Source: Welwitschia mirabilis
Lineage: Eukaryota; Gnetophyta; Gnetopsida; Welwitschiales
NCBI GenBank assembly: GCA_051453625.1
Contig: JBOZIK010000001.1
Coordinates: 62,448,202 to 62,469,315, forward strand
DNA length: 21,114 bases
Direction of reading: 5' to 3'
Shown: in pieces, positions 7,715-17,400 of the stretch
Layout of the letters: each line of letters starts with the position of its first letter
How positions within the stretch are numbered: the first letter of the stretch is position 1
Translations under genes and position numbers: made by a program
The notes under the pieces: model-generated
The model's database searches: none
Seen by the model: only the letters and a program-made list of their open reading frames with translations
Told to the model about the DNA's origin: nothing

Positions 7715-8830
7715 ATGCTTTCTCTTCTAGTGGAATATCATCACATTTTCCTTGAATGTCACATGAAGGGGCACGAATACTTTATGATTCTGAGGATTCT
7801 AAAGTCTATGTTGTGTATTGTCATCACCATATTCAACGAAGCACACTTCTGTGCACAGGCATTCAACCTGGATGTGGAAGACAAACGACTGTAAGCTTTG
7901 CATCCAAATGTTCTGAGATTAGATGAAGGAGATGTGACTCTTGCTCCACATCATACTGGAGTTTCACCTTCAACAGCTGTATGCGCTAACCTGTACACCA
8001 AGTACACAACTGTAGTTGCCACTTCTGCGTGCTGCTTCTTGGGAACTCTTGAGTCAGACATTAAAGTTCTGACCCTTTTCATGATGGTTTCATGGTGTCT
8101 TTCTACAACCATCTTCTGTTGAGCTGTACCAGGAAATGTTTTCACATGAAAAATTCTTGCTTCCTTGCAAAATTTTTCAAACTCCAACAAGCAAAGTTCA
8201 CCACCGTTATCAGCCAACAAGTGTTTTTATTTTCTTGTGTGTTTGAGTTTCAACTGTAGATTTGAAACTCTTTAATTTATCAAGGCCGATGTCTTTTGAT
8301 TTCCTAGGTTATAATCATATTTAACTACTATGTCCGAGACATGACAGCAAAAGGACAAATGCATACAGAAAAGCCATGGAGATATTTATGCGTTGAAACT
8401 TTCCAATGCCAAGGGAAACATCCAAAACAACTCGATGGCCTACCACAATCTCACAAGGGAATTAAATAGATGTAGGACAGAATCTTCTAAAATGGTACAG
8501 AACTATTCCCTTTAATTACAAGTATCAGTCAACCCCTACATAACCTTTAATAACACTATGCAAAACCCCAACGCTACTTTATTCAAAAATCATCTTTTAT
8601 AATAATTTATTTTTAATTTTTTTAAAAAGTAAAGGGTTCAATAATAAACTATAATATCACCTAGGGAATAAATTTGGCTTCAAAATGTAATACTCTAGGC
8701 ACCACCTACAGAAATAGGATTTGTTAGTCCTGCTAGATCAAAATGAATCAAATCTAAAATAGATGGCTTTCTATGTTGAAAATTTCTTTTAATGTTCATT
8801 TTTTTACTTTTATCTACTATATAGTTGGAA
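7715..8830 (-). pseudogene. Copia integrase relic, interrupted
   Basis: The start of integrase is at about 8699-8767 on the minus strand (DLIHFDLAGPTNPISVGG). Its continuation lies beyond 8302: KSKDIGLDKLKSFKS, then ADNGGE and FCKEARIFHVKTFPGTAQQ with VERHHETIMKRVR. The catalytic Asp of ADNGGE is kept. The C-terminal block with LRTFGCKAYSRL and YGDDNTQHRL follows to about 7715. The two parts of the core should be about 25-30 codons apart, but almost 400 bases separate them. The intervening 8303-8665 shows no integrase motif. Frameshifts also occur near 8220 and 7900. Confidence 0.85.
8303..8665. mobile_element. Unidentified ~360-bp insertion in the Copia integrase
   Basis: The segment is bounded by CCTAGG at 8303-8308 and 8660-8665 and separates two integrase blocks that are normally close together. 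The inner ends (TTATAATCAT on the left and, read from the other strand, TGATATTATA on the right) are weakly alike, so short terminal inverted repeats are possible. It has no coding potential. A MITE, a solo LTR of a small element and filler DNA are all possible. CCTAGG is itself palindromic, so the duplication and inverted-repeat readings cannot be separated by eye. Confidence 0.4.
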
Positions 8831-8990
8831 CAGAAGTGAAGAGTTGGGCTGGATATCTTGGGTAGTAGATTCTTTGACTAAAGAGCCTCTACACCGATTT
8901 TCCTCAATGTCACAGTTTGCAATGCCATAAAGTTGCACTATTCTTCCGTGCCACTACAACATTTTAGACATGGGCAGCTCTCAAAACTTA
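8770..8990 (-). pseudogene. Copia GAG-pre-integrase domain relic
   Basis: On the minus strand NSATLWHCKL-H (about 8915-8945) matches the zinc-binding LWH-RLGH block, and the following GKSKKMNF matches the GK-K---F end of the domain. The second His of LGH is present, but several stops lie between the blocks. It sits in the expected place between protease and integrase. Confidence 0.7.
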
Positions 8991-9260
8991 CAAGGATCCC
9001 TCTTTCTTGCCATGTATCAATAGCATTGTTCCCTTGAGATTCTTCACTCTCATGGGAATATGCCTGATATTCTGCAAAGTAAAGTTCTATCCATTTAGAC
9101 GCTTCAATTTCACAAACCCAATGCCTCCCATCTTACGCGTGTAATTATCTCCTAAATAAACAACACTATTGGAGACCATATTATAGGATATGGTCATTTC
9201 TCTGCGGGGGCAGACATGGTAGGAAGTGCCAGAATCTGGAATCCAAACATCATTAGAGGT
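8991..9260 (-). pseudogene. Copia aspartic protease relic
   Basis: The protease processes the Gag-Pol polyprotein. WIPDSGTSYHVCPRRE is read on the minus strand from about 9250 downward. The catalytic D-S-G triad is intact. GIGFVKLKRLNG and IRHIPMRVKNL follow, matching the flap and C-terminal strands of the plant Copia DSG-S-H-CP subgroup. A stop follows RLNG. Of the three protease-related relics in the window, this one keeps the best active-site sequence. Confidence 0.8.
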
Positions 9261-10135
9261 ATAGTGGGAACTAAATCTTTCCCTGAGTAACTAATCAGAG
9301 TAATCCCAACATCTTCATCATTTTGGTTTGATTAATTGAAAGACCCTTTTTCCTTCATTTCGGTCTGTTGGTTCCTTTTTTTCAGCATTCAGTGATCTCT
9401 CTTCATGTGACCTTTCTCTTTAGGATAAAAATAAACAACTTCCTATGTGCTAGATTCTCCTTTTCAATTACTTCTACCATGAGGCCTTTTGGATTTCGTC
9501 TCTCTTTAAACAAAGCTTCACTGATGTTTTAGTAGTAGCCATGCTCTTCTTGCTGCACTCAAAATCTTAGAGACATCAAACCGTGATGTATCCAGCCCTA
9601 TAAAGAAACCTTTGATCTCATCCAAAGGAGGGCCAAAGGGGGCACCCTTCTTTAGCTTGCAATTGAAAACCTTTTTTAAAATATAGAACATATTCATACT
9701 AGTAGATTCATCATACTACTTAGTTTCTCCTAGAGCCCATTTGTGGTCGTCTCGGGAGCATACGTGTTGAGCCGTTTGTTGTTTGCTGAATTGTTATTCT
9801 TCTGCTTCATCATTCATTGCTAAAGTTTTCATCCTTCCCAGCACAATCTCACTCTTTTTTATCAATAGATCCTCAATTAGAAGCTTCCAAATCTACTTCT
9901 TGTTGGCACTTCTCAGATGCTTTGTTGTTTGTCCTTGCTATGAAGAGCCAAAACCTGCTTACTTGCTTGGATTCCCTGCAGAAATTCCCTTTGCATCGTT
10001 CTCTTTCGCCTATTACAGTTGGGCCACTCTGGTTGCTTTGATACGATCATTCTGTAGGCTGCTTGCTCGCCCCACCAAATGCCTTAAAGACTTTTGAATG
10101 GAAGCATGTTGAACTGAAAACCTTCTCAAATCAAG
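9261..10135 (-). pseudogene. Copia gag relic
   Basis: Gag forms the virus-like particle. The sequence is badly broken. Recognisable pieces are KKGAPFGPPLDEIKGFFIGL (about 9600-9680) and YPKEKGHMKRDH-MLKK (about 9387-9440). The second piece fits the zinc knuckle C-x2-C-x3-GH-x4-C with its cysteines lost, leaving only the GH. Open frames on the plus strand here (for example 9783-10097) are shadows. Position between the primer site and protease supports the call. Confidence 0.6.
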
Positions 10136-10136
10136 T

Positions 10137-10148
10137 TCACTGATACCA
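10137..10148 (-). promoter_or_regulatory. Primer-binding site of the minus-strand Copia element
   Basis: The minus strand reads TGGTATCAGTGA, two bases inside the LTR end GATAACA. TGGTATCAGAGC is the usual plant Copia site complementary to the 3' end of initiator tRNA-Met. The first nine bases match. Confidence 0.75.
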
Positions 10149-10150
10149 CT

Positions 10151-10537
10151 TGTTATCAAAATTATGCAATATAAAGTGAGACAGATTGACATGAACATTA
10201 AAAAAGCAAAAGCCTACAAAATATTTAATGAAGTTGGGCCCTTTTTAGCATATGTCCTGGAGAAAGCAGTCTCTTAGTAGCAGACCAAAGCTTCATAGAA
10301 TAGAAATAGTATTGAAGCACCCCACACCTCCACCCTTAATGGCTTGAGGAGTACACAGAGGCAAACCACCCCTAACTACCTCCTAAACAACATGTCCCCT
10401 CCCTCTTTTTGTCAATTTATTTTAATAACCACCTTAAGGTGATTTGATAATCAAATCAACCTTTTACAATCAAATGGGGCCAACATAAGAAACTAGCAAA
10501 CAAGGAATACAAATAGACCTAGGCTTCATGCTACACA
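10151..10537 (-). mobile_element. 5' LTR of the minus-strand Copia element
   Basis: It is about 387 bases. On the minus strand it starts TGTGTAGCATGAAGCC at 10537 and ends TTTTGATAACA at 10151, so TG...CA termini are kept. Positions 10289-10537 match the left LTR with many substitutions and gaps, which points to an old insertion. Positions 10151-10288 have no counterpart left of 5629. Confidence 0.8.
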
Positions 10538-11107
10538 AAATTTAGCTTATCTCGCCTCCTTCCTTTACCAAAATTGACTGTGAAGCTATTGGATCATCAC
10601 ATTAACGCTAAGGCGAAGATGATATTTTTTTAATCACCACCATGTGTTTAACACAAAACGATTCGCGTCCTGTTTACATGTGTTCCTTAATCTCCTTATC
10701 ACGTAACAGTGGCTGATGAAGGCTGGATGTGTAACATAATCTCAAAATATATACAATTGCATTACATTTTGGCTTAAAGCATGATAACTGTCAAAACCAC
10801 ATACAAGATTTTAAGCAAAGTGTTTTATTCTCTCATGTGCTTTAGTTTATTATAAGAGCATTTCCGTTCCCTTTAAATCCATGCACCCATGATATTATTT
10901 TATTATTCTTGTTTTTGACATATCATTGCCTTAGAAGGCCTGGATGTTCAACAAGGGCTCAAATTACATGCAACTCAAATGGTCCTTGATGCCCTGGGAT
11001 AAACATGATGTTTGGCAAAACCACATAGAACATTTACATATGTATACGTGTTGAGGCACTAGAGTTATCATGTAATGTGAATTATTTTCTTTTTCTAATT
11101 CGTATAG
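10538..11107 (+). other. Noncoding, probably intron; diverged direct duplication
   Basis: No open frame of note. Two stretches, about 10716-10815 and 10933-11036, look like diverged copies. Both carry GAAGGC(C)TGGATGT, then CTCAAA, and CATGATR...CAAAACCACATA. The 3' end (11080-11107) is a strong polypyrimidine tract followed by AG, the likely acceptor for the first exon proposed below. Confidence 0.45.
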
Positions 11108-11155
11108 ATCATTGTTGACACTCGTTCATGCAGTCTGTCAATCATTGGTGGAATG
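11108..11155 (+). CDS. Putative short exon of the ULP2-type SUMO protease gene
   Basis: A 48-base segment follows TTTTCTTTTTCTAATTCGTATAG, a good acceptor, and is followed by GTAATG as donor. Read with one leading base it is open (SLLTLVHAVCQSLVE). Its last two bases TG join the G opening the next exon (11418) to make Trp without a stop. The other two frames are not usable with the next exon: one has a stop, the other gives a phase conflict. I do not recognise the peptide. In the family, the region before the peptidase domain is poorly conserved. Splicing and phase are inferred; no homology supports this exon alone. Confidence 0.35.
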
Positions 11156-11417
11156 GTAATGTCACAAGGCAACATGATACACACAACTACAGTGATAAAG
11201 GTTTTTTGATTTTTAATTCATGCTGAAATGCAGAAAGTCTTTACTTTAACTCAATAAAAGGATACTCAGAACTTCTTGTTAATGCCTGAATCCCTTAATG
11301 TCTTGGAGTTGCGAAGCTCTATTAGTTATCTTTTTCAAAAACTTTGTTTTGTTTTCTTGTGTATGTGTGTTGAATATTCAAGATATTGACTAAACGGCTT
11401 TACTATTGGTTTTCTAG

Positions 11418-11501
11418 GGAGGATGTTTTAGATGAGTTGAGCAGATTTAAATTGTCTATGGGAAAGAGGGAATTGGAAGGCAACTGTCAATCTATCATAA
11501 G
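11418..11501 (+). CDS. Probable exon just upstream of the ULP2 peptidase domain
   Basis: The segment is 84 bases between TTGGTTTTCTAG (acceptor) and GTACTTTACC (donor). It encodes EDVLDELSRFKLSMGKRELE and GNCQSII in one open frame, with one leading base and two trailing bases (AG). Those two bases plus the first G of the exon at 18398 give Arg and continue directly into FEETVEEF. Phase therefore matches on both sides. The peptide is charged and unrecognised, as expected for the variable linker before the ULP peptidase domain. Further exons hidden in the gap at 12217-13026 cannot be excluded. Confidence 0.55.
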
Positions 11502-12216
11502 GTACTTTACCTATTTTCTTCTTTAAAATTGCATGCGTACCGAGATTTATAATTCATTCACAGCATTTTGCTCAAGTAGGCTATCTGATTTCCAAAATTT
11601 CACTTTGTTGTCCATACCTTTAAGAAGGTATACTGACTTTCTGATTTCTAACTGTTGCTCACGTAGGCATATTTCATGCAAGTATTGTCATTTCAAGATT
11701 ATTAGACTACATGATTTAGATAAAGGATTTCTATGTATGGTAGCATGGAGCAGAGATATTAGTTTTCTTTGAACTTGTCAATGAAATTGTTGCAGTTTAG
11801 ACATATACCCATGCCAATGCATAATTGATGAAGATGGCTTATGCAAATATGTTTAAATGTCTACATGAATGTAGGTTTGTGCTGTGTGGTTGACCTATAT
11901 GCTTTTGACCTATACATGTAGGCACGTACATGTAGCCACACGCCCATAAAAGTGCATGCAAGTTGATGCTTGCAGGCATGCATGCTTGTTTTTATTTGAA
12001 ATTATCATTGGTGTCCAAGGAACTATGGAAGTTATTATGCATGAATATTTTTGAGTATCTTAAGAATTATTGTTGCAGAGTAGGAAATTGCACAAGGGAC
12101 AAGGTTAGCATTAAGTCATTACGCTGCAAGCAATTAAAATATTAAGGAAGAAGAAGAGAAGGGAAAAATTTACCTTCGGTATCAGAATGTTTTAATGCTA
12201 GAGACTAAGTTCTATC

Positions 12217-13026
12217 NNNNNNNNNNNNNNNNNNNNNNNNNNNNNNNNNNNNNNNNNNNNNNNNNNNNNNNNNNNNNNNNNNNNNNNNNNNNNNNNNNNN
12301 NNNNNNNNNNNNNNNNNNNNNNNNNNNNNNNNNNNNNNNNNNNNNNNNNNNNNNNNNNNNNNNNNNNNNNNNNNNNNNNNNNNNNNNNNNNNNNNNNNNN
12401 NNNNNNNNNNNNNNNNNNNNNNNNNNNNNNNNNNNNNNNNNNNNNNNNNNNNNNNNNNNNNNNNNNNNNNNNNNNNNNNNNNNNNNNNNNNNNNNNNNNN
12501 NNNNNNNNNNNNNNNNNNNNNNNNNNNNNNNNNNNNNNNNNNNNNNNNNNNNNNNNNNNNNNNNNNNNNNNNNNNNNNNNNNNNNNNNNNNNNNNNNNNN
12601 NNNNNNNNNNNNNNNNNNNNNNNNNNNNNNNNNNNNNNNNNNNNNNNNNNNNNNNNNNNNNNNNNNNNNNNNNNNNNNNNNNNNNNNNNNNNNNNNNNNN
12701 NNNNNNNNNNNNNNNNNNNNNNNNNNNNNNNNNNNNNNNNNNNNNNNNNNNNNNNNNNNNNNNNNNNNNNNNNNNNNNNNNNNNNNNNNNNNNNNNNNNN
12801 NNNNNNNNNNNNNNNNNNNNNNNNNNNNNNNNNNNNNNNNNNNNNNNNNNNNNNNNNNNNNNNNNNNNNNNNNNNNNNNNNNNNNNNNNNNNNNNNNNNN
12901 NNNNNNNNNNNNNNNNNNNNNNNNNNNNNNNNNNNNNNNNNNNNNNNNNNNNNNNNNNNNNNNNNNNNNNNNNNNNNNNNNNNNNNNNNNNNNNNNNNNN
13001 NNNNNNNNNNNNNNNNNNNNNNNNNN
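12217..13026. other. Assembly gap (810 N)
   Basis: The run of N has no sequence content. Open frames drawn across it are artefacts. Confidence 0.99.
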
Positions 13027-13299
13027 ATAAGAGTTTCAGTATTACCCCAACAGCCTATGGAGGCAACCAAGCCATTTATATAGAATTAGGATTATTTCTG
13101 TACCTATGAGCTCTATGTCATTTTGACCTGAGAGGAACAAACTACTTCAAAAATGGATTATGAGATCATTGAAAGAAACGAAGAGTGGAGGCAACTATTA
13201 TTGAAATTTTTATGATGTAAGGGAACCTGAACTTGTGGATGCCAAGGGCAACTATAAGATTTCAAACATCTCTGGTTATTGGAGCATGGTATCAAGATC

Positions 13300-13566
13300 T
13301 TCACATATCATATTTGTATTCTATGTATCTTTGGGTACATATGATTTGTATCTTTTGGTACATATGATTTGTAATTCTGCCTCTATCTCTAAGATGGTCT
13401 ACTTCTAGTCTTGGATGGGATAAGATCCAAGCGTAAGATACCTAGATAGTTAGACTATCATTAGATGTCCCAGTCCTGTATACTGGCATTCTATTATTCA
13501 TTGTCATCATCCTATTTTTCATTAATATGGTTTCACATACTTTGATTTAAGAAGTGATATCAGAGC
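13300..13566 (+). mobile_element. Relic Copia-like LTR end plus primer-binding site
   Basis: TGATATCAGAGC at 13555-13566 differs at one position from TGGTATCAGAGC, the common plant Copia primer-binding site, and is followed by ATTATGCT, a frequent continuation. The ~250 bases before it have LTR-like composition, ending in a T-rich part and a AATATGGTTTCACATACTTTG segment. A 23-base direct repeat containing GGTACATATGATTTGTA occurs at 13334-13350 and 13357-13373. No gag or pol follows, and the LTR start is not defined. Confidence 0.35.
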
Positions 13567-13972
13567 ATTATGCTTAACGACATAAAGATCCTTAAGAACA
13601 TACATAAAAAAGATGCTACCAAAGCATGCTGAGTTTCTGAAAAACAAGGTTTCAAGGACCTTGTATGAAGACAGGTTTGAGGGGGAGTTTAATCTTTTGG
13701 CCTATGTGTTTGAAGGTCTTTAAATTGAAGTGGTGTGAGGGATACATGCTAGAGTTCAAGCTTGCTTTTGAGCATTTCTTCATAAGCACCAAAGGTAAAT
13801 CTATTTGAATGAATTGTAGAGCAACCTCATGGCATGCATCTCATACTAAGCTTCATGGTTTAATTTTTATTCAGTTTTTTCTTCGTCTCATTCACCAACC
13901 TTTCATTCTCCACATATTGAGAAAAAAAAAAAAAGAAATCAAACATCAAATAAAAAGGTACTCTATATCTAC

Positions 13973-14083
13973 CTGTAAAAATGTACAGTTCCACAGCTCT
14001 AGATCACCACTGGTTGATTCAAAATCTGGAAGGCTAGAGTGACTGCTGGGACTTAGCAATTGTTCACCAAAGATCTCTTGAAA
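13973..14083 (-). CDS. Unidentified antisense exon-like segment B
   Basis: On the minus strand, CAAATAG (possible acceptor) is followed by 111 bases, exactly 37 codons, and then GTAGATATAG (possible donor). It reads FQEIFGEQLLSPSSHSSLPD, then FESTSGDLELWNCTFLQ, without stops. The frame immediately upstream has a TAG, which is itself the acceptor AG. The composition looks protein-like (Ser-rich, then acidic). I do not recognise a family. It may be linked across the 92-N gap to segment A. It lies antisense within the proposed SUMO protease intron, so it would be a nested gene, a captured fragment or a chance open frame. Confidence 0.35.
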
Positions 14084-14099
14084 CTATTTGTTTAGTACC

Positions 14100-14191
14100 N
14101 NNNNNNNNNNNNNNNNNNNNNNNNNNNNNNNNNNNNNNNNNNNNNNNNNNNNNNNNNNNNNNNNNNNNNNNNNNNNNNNNNNNNNNNNNNN
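14100..14191. other. Assembly gap (92 N)
   Basis: The run of N lies between the two antisense exon-like segments, so any link between them is unseen. Confidence 0.99.
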
Positions 14192-14468
14192 ACGACAAAG
14201 ACATTGTTGAAAACTAAATGGCTTTTTGGACAGGAAATGAACATCTCCCTTTTAGAAAAATTGGAAAGATCTGGAACTTGAAGAGAGATATCTTGTTCTG
14301 AACTCTCAATCATGGAAGACAAAAACACAACTGAATCTGCGAACAAATAAGAGTCCATCTTAAATTCTTGAGATTTGTGAAATATTGGATCTACATTTCC
14401 TGGATTACACTCATATTTGAAATTAAAAGGGCTTCTTTGTTGACCATCTATTTGACTTGGAATGACAA
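14192..14468 (-). CDS. Unidentified antisense exon-like segment A
   Basis: The minus-strand frame is open from the gap edge up to a possible acceptor (GATGCCATTCAG) at 14469-14470, about 92 codons without a stop in AT-rich DNA. It begins VIPSQIDGQQRSPFNFKYEC and continues with NPGNVDPIF. An internal Met at 14358 starts MDSYLFADSVVFLSSMIESS, followed by EQDISLQVPDLSNF and a basic, Cys-containing end entering the gap. No transposon motif or known domain is recognised. It could be an exon of a nested gene, a processed or captured gene piece, or chance. No upstream exon was found between 14471 and 14930. Confidence 0.4.
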
Positions 14469-17400
14469 CTGAATGGCATCAATAATGTGCATGTAAGGTT
14501 GCGATAATAATGACGTTATCTGCCCTGTGTATGCCTCACACTGGACTAAAACACCAGCATGACATCACTTGGTATAGTGCTATAATCCTTGATGGATCAG
14601 TGTGTTTGGTTCATTTTTCAATAATTTCCCATCTCTGTCTCTTCCTCTGCTACTTGACACCTTTGATCTTCCTATTCCACAACACATTCTCCATATGCAC
14701 ATCTGCTTAGTGAAAAGTAAAAACCATATGTGATTTTTACCACAAGTTTTCATGCAATGAGTCTTCCCAACAAATGGTTCTAAGTCATTAATTTTTGGCC
14801 CTAGAGGGTTTAATATTCAAATATGTGAGCATCCTTGTCTGCAAGGAAAGCATCTCACTGCTGAGGGGTTTCATTGGCATTGGTGAACACAAGGACACAT
14901 GTGAGTAGCAAATTCAGGTTTTACTTCATTGGAAGCACATTTGTTGTTTATGTAGTTTCAAGTAGCTACATAGTTCGAACTAGTTTCTTGGTCAGATGGA
15001 CTGACACTACCTACATCATTGGAATTGAAAACTTGTAATTACATGACCTCACAACTTATACAATTGTTATTTTAGAACAATTTTACTATGTAGATGTAAT
15101 TCAACAACAATTTAAACATGTGCTTTATTACTTAATGACAGAAAGACGATTCTGGATGGATTAGGGCAAGGGCTTCCATATTCCTTAAGTGCAGGGAAAG
15201 TTCTTGTAGCTGTTAGACTAACACTTAGTTAAGCAGGAACTTACAATCTGTTAGACCCTGCTTCTATTTTTGGTAGATAAAACACTTTTGATACTTTATT
15301 GGATCTCATAGATTTAAAATCTCACCCTTCCTGAAGTTATTTTAAAAATTTGATTTGACAATACGAAAGGTACTCTAGGTCTCTATTTCACGGTAGGCCA
15401 ACAATCAGTTCAAAAGTAACTAATTACTTAGTGTCTAAAAGTAGTGTATTGACAAGGCAATTGAATGGCAGGGAAGGCATAAATACCTTAGAAAAGAAAG
15501 CTTAAAGGCTTGTGGGAGATAGAGCAGAGGCTGACAACAAATAACCATTGAGAATACTATACATGCAGACATATCAAATAAGCTATCTGGAAGATTAATT
15601 CTGTAGGGCTAGCAGATCTATCTTGATTGCTTGGTTCTAATTGGATCTAAACTGCTGTTGAGTGATGCTATGAATATGTGCTGTGTTTTCACAAATTTCT
15701 GCAAATGCATATACAAGTGGTTTGTTACATTATGTTCTCATGATGCAATTGTGCTAGTAAACCTCTATGGTTGTGGTAAATTCTTGTCAGAGATTTCTGG
15801 ACAGGCCTAATCGGCTGTGATGTTAAATTTAAGTTGAATTTGATGTTGAAAATGCCAGGAGGCCAAGTGGTTTCAAGAGGAAGGAGGGTGTGGATGACAA
15901 TTTGGAGTGGATAAAAGCATTGATTAAGAAATGGCAACTAATTGGATTCAGTTATCTAATTAAGATGATCCTGAGCTTTTAGCATTGTTTTTAGTTTCTT
16001 AGTCATCTACACTTAGCATCCTATTGTGCTTTCAGTTGATTAATCACATGTGTGATAAAATAGCAAAATGGTGCTCAAACATCACTTGCTGCAAGCTACC
16101 ATCATGGTCATTGCCAAAGCACAAATTCCTCACACTCCTTACAGCTTATATTTCTATGTTTTTCAAGTAGACTTCAGATCTTTTGGTTCTTTTTACTTTG
16201 TCTCTATCTTTTCGAAGAGCTGTTTTGCTTTCTACAAGCAAAATCCTGAGTTATATTGCTATGGCAGTCATGTTCATCCAGTGGTAGATTTAGGCATTAG
16301 ATACCACAAGAAGTTATTTACAACAAACACTACATTGAAAAAATGAAATAGTTGCCATGGAATGGATTTTGTAGGAGGCATTTAACAATTTCCAAACTCG
16401 ATAATGTATTTATACCTAAAAAAGGTTTTCCAGCAGAAATTGTACTGAATAACAAAATCTGCGAATTTTTTGGAAACAAGGGGTTTTGACAGTGGTTAGG
16501 CTGTAAAATAACATGCACATGGGCATATTAAAAATCATGGGCTATAAAAATTGGGCCTTACAGGAGGAGAGAGAGATGATCAGAACCCAAGAAGGTTGTT
16601 TGGTAGGATGTGGGGGTTGCTTAAATGGTGATGATCAAGAGTTTTTGCTATTTCAAATTGCTTTAAAGTTAATGCATCAATTTAGTCAAGGAACTAATAT
16701 GTACAATATGAAATGATGCAACAAATTAAGCAATAAATTTTACACGCAAAAATGAAATAAGCACAGTTTGGTTTGTAGTAGTTTGTCCACCAAAAAGTCC
16801 CGACATGGACTATCAGAGTCCAGCCACCAGCTGCAATTCTGAATCCTGTTCTTTCTCTAAAATCAAGCCTCTACAGATCACCAGCAACACTTACTATCAA
16901 CAATGTGATCTGATGTAGCAAGGACTGAGTATGCCTTGTGCACCAATTCACGACGAAGAGGTACAAGTCCAGTGCCTCTGAAAGACTGATAGAGCTACTG
17001 TAGAAGCAAGAAGATTGAAAGCTTAACAGATTGATGAGAGACTTACATTTGGAAGAGTGTCAAAGTACTTAGGGATAAGATGGTTAAACAGCTAGAAGAT
17101 CTCCTAGGATGATGCTTAGCTGTTTTGGAACTAGAGGGAAACAAGGAATGTGGCTCGGCATATTTCATATTGGTTGGATGTGGCTAACTTTTTCAAATAT
17201 CTGGCTGTATCCATGATCCATCCTGTTGCGCGAATCAGGATGAGCCTTCATTATGCATTTCAGGCTGAGATTGAGTCAGTCACCACTATGTCATGTCTGG
17301 TTGCTCTGATTTTAATCAACAAGACTGAAAATTTTTTATGTAAAAGTCTGGGCTTCCTCAAAAAACATTCATTTGTACTGATTTGAATTAGTCTTTGTGG

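Larger units (their letters stand above)
5629..10537 (-). mobile_element. Decayed Ty1/Copia retrotransposon, minus strand
   Basis: Two diverged direct copies of one sequence (5629-5897 and 10289-10537 within a longer LTR) flank a Copia-order polyprotein read right to left: gag, aspartic protease, GAG-pre-integrase, integrase, RT, RNase H. A tRNA-complementary primer site lies just inside the right LTR on the minus strand. All coding parts carry stops and frameshifts. The left LTR lacks the part corresponding to 10151-10288, which suggests that the Gypsy element ending at 5627 inserted into it. The element is about 4.9 kb, near normal Copia length even though about 360 foreign bases sit in integrase, so there must also be deletions (for example in RNase H). 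Confidence 0.85.

Noticed and set aside
9783-10198. Open frames at 9783-10097 (plus) and 10013-10198 (minus)
   Set aside because: They lie over the Copia gag, primer site and LTR. Neither carries recognisable motifs of its own.
11947-11990. Hairpin-like TGCAAG-TTGATG-CTTGCA with flanking GCATGC repeats
   Set aside because: The stem is short, in AT-rich intron DNA with many TGCATG repeats, and no RNA family is recognised.
12078-12102. Possible 25-base exon after TTGTTGCAG with donor GTTAGC
   Set aside because: Including it changes the phase so that the clear protease exon at 18398 would be read out of frame. Skipping it keeps the frame.
12175-12192. CGGTATCAGAATG resembling a Copia primer-binding site just before the gap
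   Set aside because: The match is too short and differs at the important 3' bases. No LTR-like end is visible upstream.
12195-13109. 304- and 290-residue open frames across 12195-13109
   Set aside because: They are almost wholly runs of N translated as X, and no coding claim is possible.
13921-13936. A-rich run as the tail of a retrogene or SINE
   Set aside because: No target duplication or upstream RNA-derived body is seen. On the other strand it is merely a T-rich tract.
16806-16822. Inverted repeat TGGACT-ATCAG-AGTCCA
   Set aside because: Six-base arms are expected by chance in a window of this size, and nothing around it suggests function.
16068-17386. Frames at 16068-16346, 16513-16716 and 17150-17386 as small genes
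   Set aside because: They are under 95 codons, without motifs, and lie in a long intron. They read as chance open frames.
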